A stretch of 64,000 bases of DNA from Planctomycetota bacterium (GCA_024280855.1 JAJRPG010000093.1:1-64000), one strand, 5' to 3'; shown: positions 36,373 to 46,681, counted from the first letter of the stretch. Translations and numbers: made by a program. Notes: a model not told the origin generated them from the sequence alone.

Positions 36373-38331
36373 CTAATCCGACGTGTCTCGCTCAGATACA
36401 AGCGAGTTGTTTTCATCACATGTCGCAGGCACCGGCCCTGCGGGGTGTTCCTCTTCGTACATTTCCTTGGTCATCTCTCCGTTGAGCCATGCGGGATTCA
36501 TGGGATACACGGAAGGACTAAACACAGTGGCGTAGATATGCCAAACTAAGATGGCTAATGTCGCAAGCCATGCTTCGTAATAGTGAATTACTTGAGACAC
36601 ATCGAGAACAACTTTTCTGATATTCCAGGATTCGGTAAAAAAGTTCTCAAAGGAAAGAACAATACCTGTGACAGCCATGACTACAGACCCCCAAATGAGT
36701 GCCCAGTATTCTAACTTTTCCATGTAGCTGAAGCGTCGAAAAAGAGGCGGTTTGCTTCTACGTCCAAGGAAAAATAAAACATGGTTATACATATCCGTAA
36801 CATCGCGTGCGGAACCCATGATAGCTCTCAACCATGAGCGGCCTGGCCTTGTACATAAATAAACCAAATGCCATATACCACACAAGATGAAGACGACAGC
36901 CACAACCCGGTGAATCATTCCGCGATAAAGAAATCCTGCCCCACCTCCCCATCCAAATAACGCCTGAACCCACCACGCATCTGAGAATCGAAGGGAAAAT
37001 CCAGTTAAGACTAAGGCCGTAAAGGACAGCATGAGTAACCAGTGTTGAGCCACCTCAGTCGTCGTCATTCGAACGACGCAGACCCCCTTAGCCCTTATTT
37101 TCATGTGTCGATGCCAATGGGCGATATTATGCAGCAGCATAAATCCAATGGTGACGCCAATAAGCCATTTATACACAACCGCCACGAACTGAGGCCACCC
37201 TGACACCGCCCCCAAATCGGGACCATGAATCGGTGATTGGGCCATAACGGATGAAATGCCAGGATGACACTCCCCGCATGTATTTTGCAGGTTCTTAGGA
37301 TTTATCGAGGAGTTTTGATCCGTATGCGGCAAGATAAGGTGGGTACCGTGGCAAGATGCGCAATTGGCCACATGGATATCGCTCCCCTGTCGCTTACGAC
37401 CATGATATGAGTCTATGTAAGAAGGTGATTTTCCTGTAACCATGCCGAATCTTTCGTTGAGGGCAACCGATTCATGACATGGCGAACATGTAGCTTCTGC
37501 AAGCCTAGCTGCACTAACCGGCGAGCGAATATCCGACACCGGTAAGATGCCGTGCTCACCGTGGCAGTGCGTGCATACTGGCGCGTCCATGTCACCCTGC
37601 AAAACAAGCTGACCATGCACACCCATTAGGTAATCACGGGCCACGTCTGGATGACACTTACTACATGTTTTTGGTACGTTAAAATGGTAGACACTCGACC
37701 GCGGATCAGTCGGACTAAGTATACGATGGGCTGTAGGCTCCTCGTCCTCGCTTTGAGGCGAATGACAATCGATACACGCAGCAGCCACGCGCGAACGACC
37801 GTCTATCTGCCTGCCGTGTATACTCCCCTCGTACAGTTTAATCGGCTCATCTCTCAAGACATGGTGGTCTTTAATCAGATTTTCATTTGTATGACATGCG
37901 GTACATGTCTTGTGTAAATTGTTGGGGTGTACATGAGATCGCTCATTAGCCACGGGGAGAATATCGTGCGCCCCATGGCAAGCGGAACACTTTGGAATGT
38001 CCGAATCGGTGCCCACCGTAAGCCGGCCATGTTTGGTATATAGCTCTGCCTCTTCATCATGACAATCACCGCACGACACCGGATCCACATCATCGCCATG
38101 CGGGCGTAGTGAAGTGGCATCAATCTCGTCTTCGGATATGGACGCATGACAATCGGTACAATCCATATCCCCGTGTATTGAGTTGCCCAATACTTCCCGA
38201 TAGCTAGTTTGCGAGGTAGTTTTGTGACATGTACGGCAACTCGTCCCTGTTGAGCGCTGAGCAAATGTGGCTGTACATAGTACGATACTGAAAGCTATAG
38301 ATACTGGAGCGATGATTTTGAGCGTCTTCAT
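36373..38331 (-). CDS. 11-heme cytochrome c fused to a cytochrome b561-type membrane domain
   Basis: An envelope electron-transfer protein. After a signal peptide (residues 1-24, ending TATFA) come eleven CxxCH heme sites: CRTCH, CTDCH, CGDCH, CSACH, CTACH, CIDCH, CSKCH, CTHCH, CSPCH, CASCH and CGECH. The C-terminal ~270 residues form a cytochrome b561/formate dehydrogenase gamma-like domain with membrane helices. Candidate b-heme His lie in LLHNIAHWHRH, RGMIHRVVAV, IWHLVYL and VIHYYEAW. The layout suggests quinone oxidation or reduction linked to periplasmic electron transfer, for example to a soluble reductase. The C-terminal tail is acidic. The two histidine kinases converge on it from upstream; a regulatory link is only suggested by position. 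Confidence 0.88.
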   Translation of the reverse strand: MKTLKIIAPVSIAFSIVLCTATFAQRSTGTSCRTCHKTTSQTSYREVLGNSIHGDMDCTDCHASISEDEIDATSLRPHGDDVDPVSCGDCHDEEAELYTKHGRLTVGTDSDIPKCSACHGAHDILPVANERSHVHPNNLHKTCTACHTNENLIKDHHVLRDEPIKLYEGSIHGRQIDGRSRVAAACIDCHSPQSEDEEPTAHRILSPTDPRSSVYHFNVPKTCSKCHPDVARDYLMGVHGQLVLQGDMDAPVCTHCHGEHGILPVSDIRSPVSAARLAEATCSPCHESVALNERFGMVTGKSPSYIDSYHGRKRQGSDIHVANCASCHGTHLILPHTDQNSSINPKNLQNTCGECHPGISSVMAQSPIHGPDLGAVSGWPQFVAVVYKWLIGVTIGFMLLHNIAHWHRHMKIRAKGVCVVRMTTTEVAQHWLLMLSFTALVLTGFSLRFSDAWWVQALFGWGGGAGFLYRGMIHRVVAVVFILCGIWHLVYLCTRPGRSWLRAIMGSARDVTDMYNHVLFFLGRRSKPPLFRRFSYMEKLEYWALIWGSVVMAVTGIVLSFENFFTESWNIRKVVLDVSQVIHYYEAWLATLAILVWHIYATVFSPSVYPMNPAWLNGEMTKEMYEEEHPAGPVPATCDENNSLVSERDTSD

Positions 38332-38592
38332 GGCTCACACCACCAAACATCCGTGATGTTCACCCAGTTGAAAACGCTATTAGAAACCACAACACGACGG
38401 CCTGACGTAGGCCGACGCCGGGGGCAGACATCACTAGAGACCTTCAATCGCCTAGGTGTAATATTTTGTGTTACACAATTAGGCTCAACTACTAATAATT
38501 TGCAGCACATGGCATACCAGACAAGCAACCTCACATGCATGCAGATTGGATATGTGACATAATAGAGATATTGGCGTCGGGAAGCGTAATCT

Positions 38593-39879
38593 CTAGGGCG
38601 CCAGAGCGGCACTGGCGGTGTAGGCACTAGACCATGCCCACTGAAAGTTGTATCCACCGATGCGTCCATCGACATCGAGGATTTCTCCAATCAAATATAA
38701 GCCTGGACATTTACGCGAAGCCATTGTTTTTGGCTGAACCTCAGAAAGTGATACGCCGCCAGCGGTCACTTCTGCGTAGGCATAGCCTCGACTGTCATGA
38801 ATGGGTAAGGGCCAGGCTGATAATGCGTGAACAAGTTGGCGGCGAACATCTTTAGGAAGATGAGACATGACTGTGTCACCATCAATGTTAAGCGCCTGCA
38901 ACATGGCCTCAGCTAATCGAGCGGGCAACAGCCTTGGCAAGACATTTTTCAAACTCGATTTCGGTTTCTGGGTAGCAAGGTCGAGTAACAAACGTTCGAT
39001 CGCAGCAAAGTCTTTTCCCGGCAATAAGCTTACTGTCACGTTGACCCCGCGGCCCTCATGTCGAGCGCGATGCCAATAGCGAGAAGCATCTAAAACAACA
39101 GGGCCACTCACTCCGAAATGAGTCCATAGCAACGCCCCAAATACTCTAACCAGTTTGCAACCTTCAGCTTGCACCATCATTTCCACGTCATGAGCAATGC
39201 CGGACAACGGCGTGTGGAAATCTCCGCTTAGACAAAGTGGCACCAGTGCAGGGGTCATGGGCACGAGCGAATGACCTAAACGTTTGGCAAGCTCATATCC
39301 CGACCCGTCGCTCCCCGTCTTGGGCATGGCTTGACCACCGGCGGCTAGGACAACTTTTCTAGCGTGAAGTGTCGTATCAGAAGATTGAATTTCAAAACCG
39401 TCGGTCACTGGCTGAATACTTGTCACGCATTGCCCACATCGGATGCTCACCCCACAACGATTAGCCTCGCTTAATAACGCCTCTAAAACAGTGCGGGCTT
39501 TGTTGGTCGTTGGGAAAAGTTTGCCGTGTTCCTCGACTTTGAGTTCGACGCCAATCTCACGAAAAAATGATATTGTGTTTTCAACGGAAAGCTTAGCTAT
39601 CACTCGTTTGATAAATGAAGGGTTTCCCCCGCAATAATCTGAGACGCCGACCTGTTGATTGGTGACGTTACATCGCCCTCCGCCTGCGATCAAAATTTTT
39701 GCGCCAATTTTCTTAGCGCCATCCAGCACGACAATGCTAGCCTGGGGCGCACGCCGGGCGGTGAAGATGGCAGACGCCAAGCCTGCGGCACCTCCGCCGA
39801 CAATAGCTACGTCTATGATGGGATGTTGGCTAACTGTTAACACGTTGTTAATGATACTGGAAACCACGACGATGGGCAT
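38593..39879 (-). CDS. BaiN/HI0933-family flavoprotein (NAD(P)/FAD-dependent oxidoreductase)
   Basis: A two-domain FAD enzyme of 428 residues. The dinucleotide-binding motif is VAIVGGGAAGLASAIFTARR. Family signatures are IGAKILIAGGGRCNVTNQ, PKTGSDGSGYELAKRLGH and GGVSLSEVQPKTMASRKCPG. The end GLYLIGEILDVDGRIGGYNF is the second FAD contact. Members reduce bile-acid intermediates or remain uncharacterised. The start is not certain: ATG 39879 is used, with TTG 39885 and an inner GTG near 39843 possible. No operon partner. Confidence 0.9.
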   Translation of the reverse strand: MPIVVVSSIINNVLTVSQHPIIDVAIVGGGAAGLASAIFTARRAPQASIVVLDGAKKIGAKILIAGGGRCNVTNQQVGVSDYCGGNPSFIKRVIAKLSVENTISFFREIGVELKVEEHGKLFPTTNKARTVLEALLSEANRCGVSIRCGQCVTSIQPVTDGFEIQSSDTTLHARKVVLAAGGQAMPKTGSDGSGYELAKRLGHSLVPMTPALVPLCLSGDFHTPLSGIAHDVEMMVQAEGCKLVRVFGALLWTHFGVSGPVVLDASRYWHRARHEGRGVNVTVSLLPGKDFAAIERLLLDLATQKPKSSLKNVLPRLLPARLAEAMLQALNIDGDTVMSHLPKDVRRQLVHALSAWPLPIHDSRGYAYAEVTAGGVSLSEVQPKTMASRKCPGLYLIGEILDVDGRIGGYNFQWAWSSAYTASAALAP

Positions 39880-40008
39880 AAACAATTAGGTTGGTCATTT
39901 GGTCGCGTCATTTAGTATGCATCAATTTGGTATATTAATCATCCCAATTTGTCAGCGGGTTATCGCCGGTACTGGCAAGTTACCTTTGCTTGAGCTATAA
40001 TTCAGGGT

Positions 40009-42708
40009 ATGGCTACCACACCGATGACAGATGTAGATCGTACGGAAACGCAGGAATGGATTGATTCACTAAAATCTGTCACTGCGACGACTGGCCGAAA
40101 ACGCGCACGCTATCTGCTCGATCGTCTGATCGACTGGGGCAAGCGCAACGATGTCGTCACTCCGTTCTCAGCTAACACGCCTTATATAAATACGATTCAC
40201 GCAGACCGCGAAGCGACGTATCCTGGCGACCGCGCGCTCGAACGTCGCATCAAAAGTATCATTCGCTGGAATGCGATGGCGATGGTGGTTCGGGCTAATA
40301 GAAAATCTCCGGGCATCGGTGGACACATCTCAACTTATTCTTCAGCCGCGACGCTTTTGGAAGTTGGGTCCAATCACTTTTTTCGCGGACACTTAGAAGA
40401 TCAAATCGGCGATCAGATATATTTTCAAGGGCACGCGGCGCCGGGAATCTATGCCCGCGCGTATATGCTGAACCGTTTAACTACGCAGCAATTGGTAAAC
40501 TTTCGACGGGAGTTAGCTGATGGTGGCGGGCTTTCGTCTTATCCTCACCCTTGGCTCATGCCAGACTTGTGGGAATTTCCCACAGTGTCAATGGGATTTT
40601 CATCGTTGCTTGCTATCTATCAGGCGCGTTTCAATCGTTATCTTCACGACCGCGGATTAGCAGATACTTCGCAGTCGCATGTGTGGGCCTTCCTGGGCGA
40701 TGGCGAAATGGATGAGCCGGAATCCCTTGGAGCGATCACGCTGGCATCTCGCGAGAAATTAGACAACCTCATTTTCGTAGTCAATTGCAACTTGCAAAGG
40801 CTCGATGGCCCGGTTCGTGGCAATGGCAACATCGTTCAAGAGCTTGAAGGCGCTTTTCGCGGCGCAGGCTGGAATGTCATCAAGGTACTCTGGGGAAGCG
40901 ATTGGGATCCACTACTAGAAAATGACGAAGATGGCCTGCTGGTCAAGCGGATGCAAGATACTATAGATGGCGAGTGGCAGAAGTATTCCGTTGAATCTGG
41001 TGCTTATTCGAGAGAAAAATTCTTTGGAACCGATCCGAAGCTAGCGAGCGTGGTTGAAAATCTCACTGACGAGCAAATTCGAAGACTTCGCCTGGGTGGG
41101 CATGACCCGGCTAAAGTTTACACGGCCTATAAGTCAGCCATTGAACATGAAGATCAGCCTACCGTTATTTTAGCCCGCACGATTAAGGGCTATGGTCTTG
41201 GCGAAGCTGGTGAAGGCCGAAACGTCACTCACTCACAGAAAAAATTAAACCTGGAAGAACTGCGTCATTTCCGTGATCGTTTCGACATTCCTATTACCGA
41301 CGACAAGCTCGAAGAAGCGCCGTTTTTCCGACCGGACAAAAATTCTGACGAGTATAAATATCTAGCCGATCATCGCCAGGCGCTGGGCGGGTTTGTCCCG
41401 CGACGCCGCGTTCGCGCGCTTCCCCTAAAGCCCCCAGCCGCTGCGCCGTTCGATGAATTTCTAACAGGGTCTGGCGAGCGTGAAGCCGCGACGACGATGA
41501 TGATAGTTCGCCTGCTCAGCAGGCTCATGGACGACAAGGAATACGGTAAACTGATTGTCCCTATTGTCCCTGACGAAGCCCGCACATTTGGCATGGACGC
41601 CATGTTTAGGAAATATGGCATCTACGCCCACTCGGGGCAACAATACGAACCTGTCGATTCACACTTGTTGTTGTATTACCGCGAAAGCACGGATGGCCAA
41701 ATTTTAGAAGAAGGTATTACCGAAGCTGGCGCGATGGGATCATTCTTCGCGGCAGGCACAGCTAACGTAACTTTTGGCATCAACACCATCCCCTTCTACC
41801 TGTTTTACTCCATGTTCGGGTTTCAACGCATTGGTGACCTCGCGTGGGCTTGCGGCGATGCGCGGGCACGCGGATTTATGATCGGATGTACCTCGGGCCG
41901 AACCACGCTAGCTGGAGAAGGATTGCAACATCAAGATGGTCACAGCCATATTCTCTCAAGCACAATTCCTAATCTAATTAGCTATGACCCGGCGTTTGGC
42001 TACGAAATTTCAGTCATCGTCCGCGAAGGCATTAGTCGGATGTATCACGAACGCGAGCCGGTATTCTATTACATCACCGTGGGCAATGAAGCTTATAAAA
42101 ACCCCGCGATGCCTGAGGGCGTTGAAGATGGCATATTGAAGGGGATGTACAAATTTAGTGCGGCTAAGAAGAAAGGTAGCGGGCCTCACGTTCACTTGTT
42201 CGGCAGCGGGGCTATTCTTCGTGAAGCGATTAAAGCTCAGGAAATGCTTGCTGAGCAGTTCGACGTCGCGGCTGATGTCTGGAGCGTCACCAGTTACAAC
42301 TGCCTGCGCAAAGACGCGCTGGCCTGTGAACGCTGGAATATGCTTCATCCATGTGATGAGCCGCGTATTCCGTATATTACCGAAGCCTTAAAAAGCGAAC
42401 CTTGGCCCATCGTCGCCACTAGCGATTATATGAAATCGTTGCCGGACATGGTCTCCAAATGGACGCCGCAGGGCATTTGCTCTCTGGGCACCGACGGGTT
42501 TGGCCGCAGCGAAGCACGAGCGGAGTTGCGCGATTTGTTTGAAATTGATGCGCGTTACGTTTGCTTGGCAGCCCTTCGTCAGTTAGCCCAGCGTGGTCAA
42601 TATGACCGCAAAAAATTGGCAGGTGCGATGAAAAAATTGGGGATCAATCCGGACAAGCTTGATCCGCTCAAAACGCCATTAGCTGACACGCTATTGGATG
42701 AAGATTGA
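40009..42708 (+). CDS. aceE: Pyruvate dehydrogenase E1 component, homodimeric type
   Basis: A thiamine-diphosphate enzyme that decarboxylates pyruvate and acetylates the E2 lipoyl groups. The 899 residues match the AceE family throughout: GIGGHISTYSSAATLLEVG, GHAAPGIYARAYMLNR, SSYPHPWLMPDLWEFPTVSM, the ThDP-Mg motif GDGEMDEPESLGAITLASRE then NLIFVVNCNLQRLDGPVRGN, and GRTTLAGEGLQHQDGHS. E2 and E3 genes are not adjacent, unlike the enterobacterial aceEF operon. The next gene follows with almost no gap. Confidence 0.95.
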   Translation: MATTPMTDVDRTETQEWIDSLKSVTATTGRKRARYLLDRLIDWGKRNDVVTPFSANTPYINTIHADREATYPGDRALERRIKSIIRWNAMAMVVRANRKSPGIGGHISTYSSAATLLEVGSNHFFRGHLEDQIGDQIYFQGHAAPGIYARAYMLNRLTTQQLVNFRRELADGGGLSSYPHPWLMPDLWEFPTVSMGFSSLLAIYQARFNRYLHDRGLADTSQSHVWAFLGDGEMDEPESLGAITLASREKLDNLIFVVNCNLQRLDGPVRGNGNIVQELEGAFRGAGWNVIKVLWGSDWDPLLENDEDGLLVKRMQDTIDGEWQKYSVESGAYSREKFFGTDPKLASVVENLTDEQIRRLRLGGHDPAKVYTAYKSAIEHEDQPTVILARTIKGYGLGEAGEGRNVTHSQKKLNLEELRHFRDRFDIPITDDKLEEAPFFRPDKNSDEYKYLADHRQALGGFVPRRRVRALPLKPPAAAPFDEFLTGSGEREAATTMMIVRLLSRLMDDKEYGKLIVPIVPDEARTFGMDAMFRKYGIYAHSGQQYEPVDSHLLLYYRESTDGQILEEGITEAGAMGSFFAAGTANVTFGINTIPFYLFYSMFGFQRIGDLAWACGDARARGFMIGCTSGRTTLAGEGLQHQDGHSHILSSTIPNLISYDPAFGYEISVIVREGISRMYHEREPVFYYITVGNEAYKNPAMPEGVEDGILKGMYKFSAAKKKGSGPHVHLFGSGAILREAIKAQEMLAEQFDVAADVWSVTSYNCLRKDALACERWNMLHPCDEPRIPYITEALKSEPWPIVATSDYMKSLPDMVSKWTPQGICSLGTDGFGRSEARAELRDLFEIDARYVCLAALRQLAQRGQYDRKKLAGAMKKLGINPDKLDPLKTPLADTLLDED

Positions 42709-42719
42709 GTCTCAGCCGA

Positions 42720-43262
42720 ATGAATCTTTATACAAAAACGGGTGACGACGGAACGACTGGCCTATTCGGTGGGCAGCGGGTTTCTAAGGATGATTTGCGT
42801 GTTCAAGCCTACGGCGAGGTTGATGAGCTTAACGCCGTCATTGGATTGGCTATGACCCACGTCACCGATGCTGAGTTTGCGGAAATACTTCAACAATTGC
42901 AATCTGATTTATTCTCATTAGGCGGAGAATTAGCGACGCCGCCGGGGCAAAGTGTTAGCGTCTCGATTGAAGACTCGCATATTTCCAAGTTAGAATCCTG
43001 GCTGGATAGTTCGTGCGGGGAGACAGATGAATTGCAAACTTTTATACTTCCAGGCGGTTGCACATTAGCCGCGACGCTTCATGTGGCTCGCGGCGTTAGT
43101 CGTCGCGCGGAGCGCTCTGTGGTTAGCCTGTCGCGGGAGTCTTCCCTAAGTCCACACATCATCGTTTATTTGAACCGCTTAAGCGACCTGCTATTCGCCC
43201 TGGCTAGGCTTGCGAACCATCGTAGCGGCGTAGCTGACATACCGTGGATTGCGCCAACCTAA
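42720..43262 (+). CDS. Cob(I)alamin adenosyltransferase, PduO/MMAB type
   Basis: Transfers the adenosyl group of ATP to cob(I)alamin, making coenzyme B12. It has 180 residues from ATG 42720; a TTG at 42705 would overlap the aceE stop. PduO-type motifs are NLYTKTGDDGTTGLFGGQRV (ATP binding), VQAYGEVDELNAVIGLA, SDLFSLGGELATP, and ARGVSRRAERSVV with YLNRLSDLLFALAR. Close spacing suggests cotranscription with aceE. Confidence 0.9.
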   Translation: MNLYTKTGDDGTTGLFGGQRVSKDDLRVQAYGEVDELNAVIGLAMTHVTDAEFAEILQQLQSDLFSLGGELATPPGQSVSVSIEDSHISKLESWLDSSCGETDELQTFILPGGCTLAATLHVARGVSRRAERSVVSLSRESSLSPHIIVYLNRLSDLLFALARLANHRSGVADIPWIAPT

Positions 43263-43298
43263 TCCTTCATTCGCACTTGCTATCGCTATCGCCAGGGT

Positions 43299-43455
43299 GC
43301 AAGACAGAATTGGCGGGATGGGCACGCCGAGCCGGGGTCAGAGCCGCACGGCGCAAGCCTGCGGGCAAGTCTTGTGAAGGCTTGCCCGTAGTGAAGACAT
43401 GCCACCAGGCTCGCGCCAGGTGCTCTGACATGACTCGCCGCCAATTCTGTCTTGC
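43299..43455. repeat. 157-bp inverted-repeat (MITE-like) element containing a family B copy
   Basis: The outer 18-bp arms GCAAGACAGAATTGGCGG (43299-43316) and CCGCCAATTCTGTCTTGC (43438-43455) are perfect inverted copies. Nested inside are GTCAGAGC/GCTCTGAC and a hairpin GGGCAAG/CTTGCCC. Positions 43339-43371 are an inverted family B repeat. No coding capacity is seen. It resembles a small non-autonomous mobile element or a large palindromic intergenic repeat. The whole 43263-43556 gap has no gene I can support. Confidence 0.75.
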
Positions 43456-43556
43456 TCCCTCATTTCCACGACGACAAGGCCTACGCTTGGCAAAACTTGC
43501 TGAACCGAATGTAATAGCTGTTCGTATGTAAAGATCAGGAGCGACTGCTGTCAGCT

Positions 43557-46556
43557 ATGGATGTAATACGAATAGCCAAACCAGACCACCTTCGCCCGCT
43601 TCATGTTTTCATGCTGGCGATAATCGTAGCAGCCGTAGCAGGCGGGCTTTGGATTCTTAGCGCAGCCGAACAGACGGCGCTGCCGGAAGGGGCCATCGAA
43701 TGGCATCAGGAGTCGTTGCTGCGCGCAGTCGTCGCGATTCTTTGTCTTAATTACAAGTTTCCGACGCTGTTCGCTGGCGATGTGAAAGTTTATATACTCT
43801 CTTTGGCGTGTGGCTTATCGCTGTTAGCGTTGAGCGCTACGTTGATAACTCAAAATCTAGATTCATCAGATTCAAACGGCCTGCCCCTTAACGGCGTGCC
43901 GGGTAAAAAGAAACATATATCAGCACTCGCCGCGGCCCAGCTACTGGGCGCGATGTATGTGCTATGGTCTTTTTGTAGCAGCCGCTGGTCGGCAGCGCCA
44001 GACTGGGCACTCGGCGGCAGTTTGCTCATCGCGATACCTTTCTTTTGGTCTTTGGTGATTGGTAACACGCTCAATAAATATGCGGCTCGTATCGCTTGTG
44101 GCATTGTCATGGCACTAGGAACAATCACAGCTTGCATTGCGATATGGTATTATTTCGGCAGGAAACCAGACATGCGGGCTGAGTTTCCGGTGGGCAATCC
44201 CATCTTTCAGGCGGCATGTTTGATCCCACCTATTTTACTAGCGCTCGGCACGATAGTTTCACGCATAACGAACCGCGAAGGGAAGTGGGTGGCTAGCACC
44301 ATTGGTGCAGTCGCCTCGCTCATCCTATGTGGCTATGCCTTTTTACTTTGCGATTCCCGTGGCCCGATCCTTGGCCTGGGCGCTGGCGTTCTCGCGATGA
44401 TATTTTTCTCGTTACCCAAAAGAAAAAAATGGATTCCCGTTCTCGTCGCCTGCATACTGGTCGTTTTCATGTGGATGCGAGTTAGCCAACAGTTGGAAGT
44501 TGGTGTTGGTAACTCACGGGCATCGACTGTTCGATTTCGTGTTTACGCCTGGGATTACGCCTGGCGATTGTTCACACAAAAACCTTTGCAAGGTCATGGG
44601 CAGGGCGGCTTTACATTGCATGGCGATTCGTTTGTTAGCGAGGATGTGCTAAGCGACCCTAGCGTGTTCGAGTTTCGTATCGCTCATGCTCATAACGAAT
44701 GGTTGGAAATTCTTTCCGACCTGGGAATCGTGGGCGGCCTACTTATGGCGGCCTTTATTTTAATGACCATACGCGCGGGCATGGTCACCAAGCAGGAAAG
44801 TAAACGATCCAATGAACGTTGGTTAGTCATTGCGTTGTTGAGCGCTTTTGTCGGTATGATCGTCGAGGAATCGTTTAGCGTAGGCCTGCGCGTTTCGGCG
44901 GTTAGCACCATGTTCTATAGCGTCATTGGCTTACTCTGGGCAATATCCCATCGTGATCGTCCGCCATTGTTTTCATACCTCGCAGCCCAGCGCTGGCGGC
45001 AATTAGTTGCGACCGGACTAGCTGGCACGCTGGGTTTACTGATACTTATTCTTGCCCAGGCCGATTTCGCCAGTGCGCGATCATCACAGCAGATCGAAGA
45101 AGCGCTGGCAAAAAGAGATTTTGACGAAGCGGTGCGATTAACGGAAAAATTTACTGGCCGACTGAATCCGCAACGCGCACTCACGGACCTGCTGAGGGTT
45201 AGCCGAGTGCATATGCTTTCGGCAAAATTTTATCAGGACCGCGCTTTCGATCGAGGGAATCGAGCCATGCAAGACGGGCTAAAAAATAATGCCTTGCTCG
45301 CCCTGGCCGATCAGGACATCACTCAGAGCGAGCAACATCTTTTGTCATCCAGTCGAGCGTTGAAGCTGCTTATTGAACGTGCGCCGGGTTATTTTAATCA
45401 TGGCCGAATTGAATATGCTCTGAATCGTATTCGCGCAGACCGCGCCGCAGCCGTCGGCGATCGCAGTGCGCATGACTTAGCCATGACCAACGCAACCGCT
45501 TCGCTGCAAAGGGAACTTAAACGCCAGCCTTATAACCAAAGTATCGTCTTGGATTATCTTCATACAGCAGGTACGACGATTAGTTTGCAGGATACCGCCT
45601 TGACAATCGCTCCACTGCTTCGCACCAAACGAATGTCGGCAGATTACTTAACCATCTTACGAGATAGGCTGAACACGCCGGAGGGCCTGCGTGAATGGTC
45701 TGAGCTTATGCAACTGACTACAGAAAGTTTACATGATTCTGCTACGGCCACGAAAGACAAATCACTGTCGCGCTGGGCATGCGAATTACTTCGGATGGAC
45801 GCTGCGGTTTCATTTGTGCGCGGGGATTACGCCAAGGCCCAGGAAACACTTGAGCATGTAACCGCAACTTATGACGATCGTCCTCACATGCCATCGCACG
45901 CGAAGGCTATTGGATTCGCAGAGCTTGCGCACTGCCAGTTTCTTAATCATCCCAACCAACCAAAATTTGCTATTGAAAGTGCGAAAATTGCCCTTCGCGC
46001 AGCTGAAAATGTAAATCAGGCCGCTGATTTACAAGAGAGCATTCACTTGCAGATGATCGATTATCAACTGGCAGACCATAACGAAGATGCGCCCAGGTCT
46101 TGGCTAAAAAGCGTCGTAGGAGATGGCTTTACCGATGAGCAACTTGATGTACAAATCGGTGCGAGATACCGTCGCCTGTGTCAGATGCTGCTTAGTCGGC
46201 GAGAGCCTCGCGTGCTGCGCAAATCAGTGAACGACATCATCCCCAACATGATACAATGGAGCCGGCGGGCGATCGAACTAAACCCGGATGACGCCCAAGC
46301 TTACCTGGTCGCGGCGGATTTATCTTTTCACGCCGGCACTTGCGAACGCACAGCTTCTTACATTCGGGAGTCGCTTAACCGTGGCATCCCACCAGAGTCA
46401 GCTATACAATTTTTGACGATGGCTGCGGATGCGAAGCCGGAGTGCAAATTCGTTACGGCGCTGCGTGACGAAGTGATTAAATTTCTGGACAAATCTCAAC
46501 AAGCACAACCAACATCTCCGACCAAGACTCCCTCTGTCGCCCCACAAAATCAGTAA
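43557..46556 (+). CDS. O-antigen ligase-like (Wzy_C) membrane protein with TPR-type C-terminus
   Basis: A large inner-membrane protein, 999 residues. The first ~490 residues hold about 12 membrane helices, with the Wzy_C/WaaL signature in the long loop (VRFRVYAWDYAWRLFTQKP, then GHGQGGF and AHAHNEWLEILSDLGIVGGL). Members ligate or polymerise surface polysaccharide on the periplasmic side. The remaining ~500 residues are helical and repeat-like, with segments such as PDDAQAYLVAADLSFHAGT suggesting TPRs. The substrate is unknown. No other glycan gene adjoins it except a GH26-like hydrolase downstream. Confidence 0.82.
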   Translation: MDVIRIAKPDHLRPLHVFMLAIIVAAVAGGLWILSAAEQTALPEGAIEWHQESLLRAVVAILCLNYKFPTLFAGDVKVYILSLACGLSLLALSATLITQNLDSSDSNGLPLNGVPGKKKHISALAAAQLLGAMYVLWSFCSSRWSAAPDWALGGSLLIAIPFFWSLVIGNTLNKYAARIACGIVMALGTITACIAIWYYFGRKPDMRAEFPVGNPIFQAACLIPPILLALGTIVSRITNREGKWVASTIGAVASLILCGYAFLLCDSRGPILGLGAGVLAMIFFSLPKRKKWIPVLVACILVVFMWMRVSQQLEVGVGNSRASTVRFRVYAWDYAWRLFTQKPLQGHGQGGFTLHGDSFVSEDVLSDPSVFEFRIAHAHNEWLEILSDLGIVGGLLMAAFILMTIRAGMVTKQESKRSNERWLVIALLSAFVGMIVEESFSVGLRVSAVSTMFYSVIGLLWAISHRDRPPLFSYLAAQRWRQLVATGLAGTLGLLILILAQADFASARSSQQIEEALAKRDFDEAVRLTEKFTGRLNPQRALTDLLRVSRVHMLSAKFYQDRAFDRGNRAMQDGLKNNALLALADQDITQSEQHLLSSSRALKLLIERAPGYFNHGRIEYALNRIRADRAAAVGDRSAHDLAMTNATASLQRELKRQPYNQSIVLDYLHTAGTTISLQDTALTIAPLLRTKRMSADYLTILRDRLNTPEGLREWSELMQLTTESLHDSATATKDKSLSRWACELLRMDAAVSFVRGDYAKAQETLEHVTATYDDRPHMPSHAKAIGFAELAHCQFLNHPNQPKFAIESAKIALRAAENVNQAADLQESIHLQMIDYQLADHNEDAPRSWLKSVVGDGFTDEQLDVQIGARYRRLCQMLLSRREPRVLRKSVNDIIPNMIQWSRRAIELNPDDAQAYLVAADLSFHAGTCERTASYIRESLNRGIPPESAIQFLTMAADAKPECKFVTALRDEVIKFLDKSQQAQPTSPTKTPSVAPQNQ

Positions 46557-46681
46557 TTCTATCACGAGCGATCCCGTTGTTTCCCTTGTAATTATAGGGT
46601 AGAATACGGTCAGGCTGGAACCAGGGCATGGCCTGTCAGGTAGTCATGCAGCAAGCCGGGAAAACTTGCGTCGGAGTCCAT

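Noticed and set aside
43244-43531. A 95-residue coding sequence in the aceE/O-antigen-ligase gap
   Set aside because: It runs through the nested inverted-repeat element and overlaps the adenosyltransferase end; its composition is that of the repeat.
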